Below are positions 1 to 4,991 of a stretch of 5,663 bases of DNA, piece by piece. Source of the stretch: Limnohabitans sp. (GTDB lineage Bacteria > Pseudomonadota > Gammaproteobacteria > Burkholderiales > Burkholderiaceae_C); assembly GCA_021731425.1 (NCBI GenBank), contig JAKFXJ010000144.1:1-5663 (forward strand). The letters are read 5' to 3'. Positions within the stretch are counted from its first letter, which is position 1. Each line of letters opens with the position of its first letter. The position numbers were made by a program, and so were the translations under genes. Under the pieces are notes generated by a model. It was not told where the DNA came from. It did not search any database and saw only the letters and a list, made by a program, of their open reading frames with translations.

Positions 1-31
1 AGCCTGATCCGCCGTTTGCGCTGAATCCGCG

Positions 32-57
32 CTGAGCCTCAGGGCTTGCGCAAGCCC
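32..57 (-). repeat. small palindromes at the 3' end of the transporter gene
   Basis: GGGCTTGCGCAAGCCC at 42-57 is a perfect 16-base palindrome formed by the last five codons. As RNA it could give a 6-bp stem with a GCGC loop. Right after it, CTGAGGCTCAG at 32-42 is an 11-base palindrome covering the stop codon. No T-run follows before the window ends, so a terminator is possible but unproven. Bases 1-38 hold no visible gene. Confidence 0.4.
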
Positions 58-947
58 AGCCACAAAACCGTGCCCACCACCACGGCCGCCCCCATCAATT
101 GCATGGGGGCGATGGCCTGGCCCAGCAGTGCCCAGGCCAGCACCAGCGCAAAGATGGGCTCCACATTCATGATGGCCGAGTTGCCCACCACGCCCAGTTT
201 GGGCAGCACGGTGAACATGATGGTGAAAGCGGTGCCGTACAAAAAGGTGAGCAGCCCCAGGCCCCACCAGCCCATGGTGGCGGTGGGCCAGTTCAGCCCC
301 CCTTGAGACCAAGCCACCAGACCTGCCAGCACGCCCACCGTCGACATGCTGGTGAAGCTGCGCCATCGGCCATCGACGCCCACCGTTTCATGCTGGGTGA
401 GCACCAGCGCCAGGCCAAAGGTGGCCGAGGCGAACAACGCAAACGCCACGCCTGCACCAATTTGCCCCCAATGGTTCGCAGCGCCCAGACCGGAGGCCGA
501 CCCCAGCACATCCAAGGCCAGCGCCAGGCCCGCCATCATCATCGGCATGGCCCACAGCACAGCACGTTCGGGCCGGTGACCGTACAGCACGCGTGCCCAC
601 ATGGCGGTCATCAAGGGGTAGGTGTTGAAGGCCAACAAGGCCAGGGCCACCGGCAAACGCGCCACTGCCGAATACAGGCAAAGGCTTTGCACGGCGATCA
701 GCACACCGATCACGCCCATGTATTTGCGTTGTTGCGGCGGCACCTGAAAAGCCACCTTGTGTTGCCACAGGATCAGCGCCACCACCAAGGCTGTGACCAC
801 GCTGCGCACGGTGACGGCGGTGACCACATCGACGCCATGGTTGAAGGCCGTGCGTGCCGCGACGTGGTTGGCCCCCATCATGAAGGCGATCAGCAGCAGG
901 GTGCCAAAGGCTGCGCCGCTCAAGCTCGGTTTGGCTGCTTCGTTCAC
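39..947 (-). CDS. EamA/DMT-family membrane transporter
   Basis: The product (302 residues) is an inner-membrane protein of the drug/metabolite transporter superfamily. About ten hydrophobic helices are visible, in two repeated halves of five. In the first half the segments begin near residues 15, 42, 76, 101 and 130; in the second half near 165, 199, 224, 250 and 280. The segment MNVEPIFALVLAWALLGQ in the second half is the typical EamA pattern of a helix starting with a Glu-Pro. The start is GTG at 947, overlapping the reductase stop as GTGA. I see no proper ribosome binding site, so translation probably depends on re-initiation. The gene sits last in the operon, where E. coli has the hpaX permease, but HpaX is a major facilitator protein and is unrelated. 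Substrate and direction of transport are unknown; export of a metabolite or amino acid is common in this family. Confidence 0.88.
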   Translation of the reverse strand: MNEAAKPSLSGAAFGTLLLIAFMMGANHVAARTAFNHGVDVVTAVTVRSVVTALVVALILWQHKVAFQVPPQQRKYMGVIGVLIAVQSLCLYSAVARLPVALALLAFNTYPLMTAMWARVLYGHRPERAVLWAMPMMMAGLALALDVLGSASGLGAANHWGQIGAGVAFALFASATFGLALVLTQHETVGVDGRWRSFTSMSTVGVLAGLVAWSQGGLNWPTATMGWWGLGLLTFLYGTAFTIMFTVLPKLGVVGNSAIMNVEPIFALVLAWALLGQAIAPMQLMGAAVVVGTVLWLGLRKP

Positions 948-1921
948 GGGTAGAGGCCCAGACCTCGTGCATGCAGACGACTCAAGCCCAGCAAGGCGTC
1001 GGTGAAGGGTGTGGCCACGCCTGTCAGACGGCCCAGCTCGCGCACGGCTGACACCAAGGCATCGAGTTCAACCGGCTTGCCCGCGTCCACGTCTTGCAGC
1101 ATCGAGGTGCGAAATGCCCCCAGCTTGCGTGTGACCGCGTGGCGGTCTTCAGGCGTTTGTGCGATGGGAATGCCGATGTGTTCACCAATGGCTTTGGCTT
1201 CGAGCATGACGCTGGAGACAAAATCGCGCACCAGCGGGTCGTCCAAGATCACGTCGGTGGTGGCTCCGGTGAAAGCGCTGATGGGGTTGATCGTCATGTT
1301 GCCCCACAGCTTGTACCAGACGTCTTTCTGGATTTGGGGCGAGACCGTGGCGTTGAAACCCGCTTGCACCAACAAAGCCGCCAGTGCTTGCACACGCGAT
1401 GTGTCTGCGCCACTGGGCTCACCCAGAATCAGGCCGTTGCCAAAGTGGTGGCGGATCACCCCCGGCACATCCACCGAGCAGCTGGCGTGCACCACGCCAC
1501 CCACAATGTGGGGCGCCGGGATGTGCTGCGCGATCACGCCGCCCGGATCCACAGAGTCCAGATGGGTGCCCGCCAAAGTGCCACCAAAGCCCTGCAAAAA
1601 CCACCACGGCACGCCGTTCATGGCGGTCAAGACGATGGTTTCCGGACCCAGCAGTGGCCCGATGCGCAGAGCCACATCGGCCATGGCGGGGGCCTTCACG
1701 GCCACGATCACCAGGTCTTGCACGCCCAGATCGGCCGGGTTCTCCCGGGCGACCAAAGAGGCGTGGATCTCTTGGTCACCTTGCAGCAGCACCAGGCCGT
1801 TTTGTTGCAGGGCTTCGAGCGTGGCCCCGCGAGCCACCGCGCTCAGGCTGCAGCCGTGCTGCGCCAAGTGCGCACCGATCCAGCCGCCAATGGCGCCTGC
1901 GCCGTAAATACAGACTTTCAT
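944..1921 (-). CDS. ketopantoate reductase family oxidoreductase (PanE/ApbA-like)
   Basis: The product (325 residues; E. coli PanE about 303) is a cytoplasmic NAD(P)H-dependent 2-oxoacid reductase of the ketopantoate reductase family. The N-terminus is a Rossmann fold with GAGAIGG at 7-13. MNGVPWW carries Asn102. YKLWGNMTINPISAFTGA (203-220) carries Lys204 and Asn208, spaced as Lys176 and Asn180 in E. coli PanE. TSMLQDVDAGKPVELDAL (272-289) carries Ser273 and Glu285, with the same 12-residue spacing as Ser244 and Glu256. The whole catalytic set is thus kept, so a 2-oxoacid reductase activity is likely. Whether ketopantoate is the substrate is open, since nothing nearby belongs to pantothenate synthesis. 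The ATG is preceded only by a G-rich stretch rather than a good binding site, and it overlaps the upstream stop as ATGA. The frame extends further upstream, but that part has no family resemblance. Confidence 0.88.
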   Translation of the reverse strand: MKVCIYGAGAIGGWIGAHLAQHGCSLSAVARGATLEALQQNGLVLLQGDQEIHASLVARENPADLGVQDLVIVAVKAPAMADVALRIGPLLGPETIVLTAMNGVPWWFLQGFGGTLAGTHLDSVDPGGVIAQHIPAPHIVGGVVHASCSVDVPGVIRHHFGNGLILGEPSGADTSRVQALAALLVQAGFNATVSPQIQKDVWYKLWGNMTINPISAFTGATTDVILDDPLVRDFVSSVMLEAKAIGEHIGIPIAQTPEDRHAVTRKLGAFRTSMLQDVDAGKPVELDALVSAVRELGRLTGVATPFTDALLGLSRLHARGLGLYP

Positions 1922-2706
1922 ACGCGCCACCCCGAGTCTTGCCGATCGATCTGACGAACCAGCGCCTGGAACACATCTTCGCCCGCGCCATGGTTCGGGT
2001 TGAACTGCAGGGCGTCTCGGGTGCATTGGTCGGCAATCGCTTCGGGCACCACGATCGGCTGGCCCATGCTCAGTGTGGCCATCTGGATTTCGCAGGCACG
2101 CTGCAAAGTCCAAAGCACCGCAAAGGTTTGCGGCAAGGTGTGCCCCCAGGCCAGCAGGCCGTGGTTGCGCAAGATGATGGCCTGTTTGTCGCCGATGCTC
2201 TGCAGCAGGCGCGGCGCTTCATCGGCGTGGATAGTGATGCCTTCAAAGTCGTGATAAGCCACCATGTTGTGCAGCTGCGCACTGTAAAAATTGGTCTGCT
2301 GCAAGCCGCCTTGCAAGCAGGCCACCGCCACCCCCGCCGTGGTGTGGGTGTGCATCACGCAGTGCGCCCCGGCCAGCCCTTCGTGCACCGCCGCATGCAC
2401 CGTGAAACCTGCCGGGTTGACGGGATAGGGTGAGCCATCGAGTTTGCGCCCTTGAACATCGATCTTCACCAGATTGCTGGCGGTGACCTCGCTGTAGTGC
2501 AGACCAAAAGGGTTGATCAAGAAATGCTTGTCACCCCCCGTCACGCTGTCGGGTAGGCGCAGCGTGATGTGGTTGTAGATCATCTCGGTCCAGCCGAGCA
2601 GCGCGAACACCCGGTAGCACGCGGCCAGCTGCAAACGTGCTTGCCATTCGTCGGGGTGAACACGCGCTTGCAGCGAAGGCACCAAAGGTTGGGGCGTGGG
2701 GAACAT
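1918..2706 (-). CDS. class II aldolase/adducin family protein
   Basis: The product (262 residues) has the class II aldolase/adducin head fold. VMHTHTTAGVAVA (117-129) supplies two zinc-ligand His residues (119, 121), and LRNHGLLAWG (179-188) supplies the third (182). Upstream, ITLRLPD and FLINPFGLHYSEVTASNLVKID are the usual family blocks. Fuculose-phosphate-type aldolases have a catalytic Glu four residues before a conserved His. Here the stretch reads NPAGFTVH and that position is Gly100, which I recall as the usual form in the adducin-like subgroup of unknown function. Metal binding is therefore likely, but classical sugar-phosphate aldol chemistry is doubtful. The start at 2706 is chosen over 2736 because AGGAG lies 7 bases upstream. 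The gene follows hpaI by 54 bases and overlaps the reductase gene by ATGA. No specific substrate can be assigned. Confidence 0.88.
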   Translation of the reverse strand: MFPTPQPLVPSLQARVHPDEWQARLQLAACYRVFALLGWTEMIYNHITLRLPDSVTGGDKHFLINPFGLHYSEVTASNLVKIDVQGRKLDGSPYPVNPAGFTVHAAVHEGLAGAHCVMHTHTTAGVAVACLQGGLQQTNFYSAQLHNMVAYHDFEGITIHADEAPRLLQSIGDKQAIILRNHGLLAWGHTLPQTFAVLWTLQRACEIQMATLSMGQPIVVPEAIADQCTRDALQFNPNHGAGEDVFQALVRQIDRQDSGWRV

Positions 2707-2707
2707 G

Positions 2708-2759
2708 TGGGATCTCCTGGTGTTGAAAGGTGTCAATTCTTAATTGGGGTCAGATCCCA
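2708..2759 (-). promoter_or_regulatory. possible alternative pairing covering the class II aldolase ribosome binding site
   Basis: AGATCCCA at 2708-2715, lying between the AGGAG and the ATG of the class II aldolase gene, is the exact reverse complement of TGGGATCT at 2752-2759. Its first two bases are the last two of the AGGAG. The second arm shares four bases with one arm of the hpaI stop-codon hairpin and uses that hairpin's loop, so the two structures cannot form together. This could let hairpin choice tune translation of the downstream gene. Regulation is inferred only from the base pairing. Confidence 0.35.
2714..2718 (-). promoter_or_regulatory. ribosome binding site of the class II aldolase gene
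   Basis: AGGAG on the minus strand lies 7 bases before the ATG at 2706. It decides this start over the in-frame ATG at 2736. It is the strongest binding site in the left half of the operon, and the next two genes appear to depend on it through coupled translation. Confidence 0.8.
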
Positions 2760-2764
2760 ATTAA
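2740..2764 (-). repeat. 9-bp palindrome spanning the hpaI stop codon (REP-like hairpin)
   Basis: TTAATTGGG and CCCAATTAA form a perfect 9-bp stem around a 7-base loop. The stem includes the TAA stop codon of hpaI. No T-run follows on the sense strand, so it is a weak terminator candidate. The motif GGGGTCAGATCCC with AATT flanks resembles palindromes I recall as dispersed repeats in betaproteobacterial genomes; this is memory, not a search result. The AT-rich stem stands out from the GC-rich surroundings. Confidence 0.6.
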
Positions 2765-3576
2765 TACGTGGCGCCTTTTTGGGGGGCAATGGTCTTCACC
2801 TCGGTTTTGAAGTGCGCGGCCAAATCGGTGGTGTGGCGCATCAAGAGTTGGGTGTCTAGCCCCACCGCCACGAACAAGGCACCCAGCTGCAGGTACTGCG
2901 CAGCCAGTTGGCGGTCGGGTGACAGGATGCCAGGGGCCTTGCCTGCTTTCAGGATGCGGGCGATGGCGTCCGAAATGGCCGCTTGCACCTCGGGGTGCGC
3001 GGCGTTGCCCACATGGCCCATGGAGGCCGACAGGTCAGCCGGGCCGATGAACACACCATCCACGCCGGGCGTGGCGGCAATGGCGTCCAGATTTTTCAGC
3101 GCTTCGCGTGATTCCACCTGCACCAAGAGGCAGACCTCTTGGTTGGCCCGCTTGAAGTAATCGGGGTAGTGGCCCCAGCGCGAGGCACGCGCCCCTGCCA
3201 TTCCGCGCACACCGCCTTGCCCATCATCTTGGGGGTAGCGCATGGCTTGCACCAGTTGCGCTGCTTGCTCGGCCGTGTCCACCATGGGCACCAAGATGTT
3301 TTGTGCGCCCAGGTCCAGGTATTGCTTGATGAGCGCCGTCTCGCCCAAAGGCACGCGGCATACCGCATGGCTGGCGGGGTAGGCGGCCAGGGTCTGCAGC
3401 TGGGCCTGGATACTGCGCAAGTCGTTGGGCGCGTGTTCGCCATCGATCACCAACCAGTCAAATCCGGCCAGGGCGCAAATCTCGGCGGTGTAGGCGCTGG
3501 CCAGTCCCATCCAAAGGCCAATCTGGGGCTGCTTGTTTTGCAGGGAGTGCTTGAATGTATTCACGGGGGTGTTCAT
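2761..3576 (-). CDS. hpaI: 4-hydroxy-2-oxoheptane-1,7-dioate aldolase
   Basis: This class II pyruvate aldolase of the HpcH/HpaI family (271 residues; E. coli about 262) cleaves 4-hydroxy-2-oxoheptane-1,7-dioate to pyruvate and succinate semialdehyde, the last step of the pathway. [12 protein letters not shown] (41-52) carries His48, matching the catalytic His45 of E. coli. CRVPLG carries Arg74, matching Arg70. Glu155 in VQVES and Asp181 in GPADLS match the metal ligands Glu149 and Asp175. I chose the start at 3576 because AAGGA sits 8 bases upstream and homology begins there. An in-frame ATG at 3705 would add 43 residues of low-complexity, Pro- and Ser-rich sequence read from a hairpin region. 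The stop codon lies inside a palindrome. The gene is separated from hpaH by 145 bases, unlike the near-contiguous genes upstream of it. Confidence 0.93.
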   Translation of the reverse strand: MNTPVNTFKHSLQNKQPQIGLWMGLASAYTAEICALAGFDWLVIDGEHAPNDLRSIQAQLQTLAAYPASHAVCRVPLGETALIKQYLDLGAQNILVPMVDTAEQAAQLVQAMRYPQDDGQGGVRGMAGARASRWGHYPDYFKRANQEVCLLVQVESREALKNLDAIAATPGVDGVFIGPADLSASMGHVGNAAHPEVQAAISDAIARILKAGKAPGILSPDRQLAAQYLQLGALFVAVGLDTQLLMRHTTDLAAHFKTEVKTIAPQKGATY

Positions 3577-3584
3577 AGTGAGGT

Positions 3585-3589
3585 TCCTT
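3585..3589 (-). promoter_or_regulatory. ribosome binding site of hpaI
   Basis: AAGGA on the minus strand lies 8 bases before the ATG at 3576 and decides this start over the in-frame ATG at 3705. It is outside the large hairpin, 22 bases downstream of its end, so it should stay accessible. Confidence 0.8.
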
Positions 3590-3611
3590 GGGTGATGGCT
3601 TCGAAGATGAT

Positions 3612-3697
3612 GCTGACCGGGGCTAGCGGGCCTGGCCGGGCTCAGAGGCGCTTCGCTTTGCCACATCGCCCAACCAGGCCCGCCAGACCCGATCAGC
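3612..3697 (-). repeat. long imperfect inverted repeat between hpaH and hpaI (probable mRNA hairpin)
   Basis: The arms at 3612-3641 and 3668-3697 are reverse complements at 25 of 30 positions with no gaps, around a 26-base loop. The core GCGGGCCTGG is a perfect 10-bp match. On the sense (minus) strand four of the five differences form G-U pairs, so 29 of 30 positions can pair. On the other strand those four are C-A clashes. A few further pairs are possible inside the loop. The structure starts 24 bases after the hpaH stop and ends 22 bases before the hpaI ribosome binding site. No run of T follows, so it is not a standard intrinsic terminator. It could protect the upstream message, partly attenuate hpaI, or be a dispersed palindromic repeat. 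Confidence 0.75.
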
Positions 3698-3721
3698 GTG
3701 GGCATTCAAGGCGCCCAGGTG

Positions 3722-4543
3722 TTAAGTGAATCTGAACTCCAGCTTGCCCAAAGGCCCGTAGTCGGCATCAAATACATCGCCCACCTTGGCAAGCGCGGGT
3801 TTGGTGAATGAACCGGCCAGCACGATTTCGCCCGCTTGCAGGTGCTCACCCCATGGAGCCAACTTGTTGGCCAACCAGGCGATGCCAACAGCAGGGTGCC
3901 CTTGCACGCCCGCGGCCAGACCCGTTTCTTCGACCACGCCGTTTTGGCGAAGCACCGCGCCGCACCACGGCAAGTCGGTGGTTAAGGGGTCGACCCGCTT
4001 GGCACCCAGCACAATCCCCGCGTTTGCGGCGTTGTCGCTGATGGTGTCGTACACCTTGCGCATGACTTTGGTGTGGCGGTCGAACTGCTCGATGCGCGAG
4101 TCGATGATCTCAATCGCGGGGGTCACGTAGTCGGTGGCCTCCAGCACCTGCTGCACCGTCACGTTGGGGCCGCGCAGTTCTTTCTTGAGGATGAAGGCCA
4201 ACTCGACCTCGACACGCGGCGCGATGAAATCGGTGAAGGAGATGTCCAGCACCTGGCCGGGCGTGCAGTCGTAGCGCATGTCATCCAGCAAGGTGCCGTA
4301 ATCGGGCTCGTCGATCTGGCTCGAGACCTGCATGGCGCGGCTGGTGAGGCCGATCTTGTGGCCGATCATGGTGCGGCCTTCTGCGAACTTGATCTGCATC
4401 CAAGCGCGGTTGATGCGGTAGCCGTCTTCAATCGTCATGCCCGCAAATCGCTTGGAAAAGTGCTCGATCTGGGTGCGGGATTTTTCGGACTGGTTCAGCT
4501 CGTGGGCGAGCTGTTGGATCTGGTCTTCGGTGAACACGGACAT
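3722..4543 (-). CDS. hpaH: 2-oxo-hept-4-ene-1,7-dioate hydratase
   Basis: The product (273 residues, against about 267 in E. coli HpaH/HpcG) belongs to the metal-dependent fumarylacetoacetase-like hydratase group that includes MhpD and XylJ. It adds water to 2-oxohept-4-ene-1,7-dioate to give 4-hydroxy-2-oxoheptane-1,7-dioate, the substrate of HpaI. GHKIGLTS at 61-68 carries the conserved Lys63. VEVEL (Glu112, Glu114) and Glu145 in [10 protein letters not shown] form the expected three-Glu divalent metal site. Near the C-terminus, LAGSFTKP fits the family's conserved block. An AAGG lies 8 bases before the ATG, inside the end of hpaF, and the two genes are 3 bases apart. The sequence looks intact and full length. 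A related hydratase such as MhpD is the only real alternative, and the hpa neighbours decide against it. Confidence 0.93.
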   Translation of the reverse strand: MSVFTEDQIQQLAHELNQSEKSRTQIEHFSKRFAGMTIEDGYRINRAWMQIKFAEGRTMIGHKIGLTSRAMQVSSQIDEPDYGTLLDDMRYDCTPGQVLDISFTDFIAPRVEVELAFILKKELRGPNVTVQQVLEATDYVTPAIEIIDSRIEQFDRHTKVMRKVYDTISDNAANAGIVLGAKRVDPLTTDLPWCGAVLRQNGVVEETGLAAGVQGHPAVGIAWLANKLAPWGEHLQAGEIVLAGSFTKPALAKVGDVFDADYGPLGKLEFRFT

Positions 4544-4546
4544 GGC

Positions 4547-4978
4547 TCAAACCTTGTTGAAAAGTGGATGCAGATTGCTGTGCTTGGCGTCAAACACCTC
4601 GGGGCCGACGTCGATCTGCAGTGTGATGCCGATGTGGCGCTGCGCCATGACGGGTGCAAAAAAGGCTTTGGCCACTTCGAGCAAGGTTTGTCCGGCACTT
4701 TGTTGTGTGGCTTCTGTGCGGCCACGGCCCATGCGCACGTTCAGGTACACAAAAGCGTAATCACCTGTGCCGCCTGCATCACGACCGGCCGCGCCGCCAT
4801 CGGCCACTGCATAGTGCGGAGCGGGGTAAGCCAGCACGCGTGTGCCGCCTGTGGGGAAAACTTGTTGGCCAGACTCGTCTTTCACGGTGAGCATGGCGTC
4901 GGCCATTTGGCGGCACAGGGTCGTCATGTTGACCTCGGCGTCCAACTGACCGGTGTAGAGAATCACAAGATGGGGCAT
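4547..4978 (-). CDS. hpaF: 5-carboxymethyl-2-hydroxymuconate delta-isomerase
   Basis: The product (143 residues) is the tautomerase-superfamily isomerase that converts 5-carboxymethyl-2-hydroxymuconate to its 5-oxopent-3-ene-1,2,5-tricarboxylate form, after HpaD and HpaE. The sequence begins Met-Pro-His, so Pro2 becomes the N-terminal catalytic proline once Met is removed. GGTRV carries Arg47, matching the conserved Arg40 region of the E. coli enzyme. DYAFVYLNVRMGRGR (73-87) matches its DYAFVHMTLKIGAGR block, and the C-terminal N-L-H-P-L-F matches N-V-H-A-L-F. It is longer than E. coli HpaF (about 126 residues), partly through a Gly/Ala/Asp-rich loop at about 59-72. The start is well supported: AGGAG lies 8 bases upstream and overlaps the A of the hpaD stop codon. 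The stop is only 3 bases before the hpaH start, so coupled translation is likely. Confidence 0.9.
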   Translation of the reverse strand: MPHLVILYTGQLDAEVNMTTLCRQMADAMLTVKDESGQQVFPTGGTRVLAYPAPHYAVADGGAAGRDAGGTGDYAFVYLNVRMGRGRTEATQQSAGQTLLEVAKAFFAPVMAQRHIGITLQIDVGPEVFDAKHSNLHPLFNKV

Positions 4979-4986
4979 GGGTCGCT

Positions 4987-4991
4987 CTCCT
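4987..4991 (-). promoter_or_regulatory. ribosome binding site of hpaF, overlapping the hpaD stop
   Basis: AGGAG on the minus strand lies 8 bases before the hpaF ATG. Its first A is the last base of the hpaD TGA stop, so a ribosome ending hpaD sits directly on the hpaF start region. Confidence 0.8.

Noticed and set aside
99..953. A 284-codon plus-strand frame antisense to the transporter gene
   Set aside because: Extremely rich in His, Gln and Gly with no hydrophobic core. It is the shadow of a membrane protein gene.
1922..2113. A 64-residue N-terminal extension of the reductase
   Set aside because: It overlaps the class II aldolase coding sequence, is Arg/Pro-rich, and would bury the Rossmann glycine motif that normally sits at the very N-terminus.
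1384..2433. A 349-codon plus-strand frame spanning the reductase and class II aldolase genes
   Set aside because: It runs antisense to two genes with intact catalytic motifs, has Arg/Pro/Ser-rich composition and shows no recognisable domain.
3612..3697. The large inverted repeat as a rho-independent terminator or as transposon ends
   Set aside because: No T-run follows on the sense strand, hpaI must still be expressed from the operon, and there is no transposase, target duplication or room for a mobile gene in the 26-base loop.
3577..3705. A longer HpaI starting at the ATG at 3705
   Set aside because: The extra 43 residues are Pro/Ser/Gly-rich, are read from the inverted repeat and match nothing in the family. 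A good ribosome binding site supports the start at 3576.
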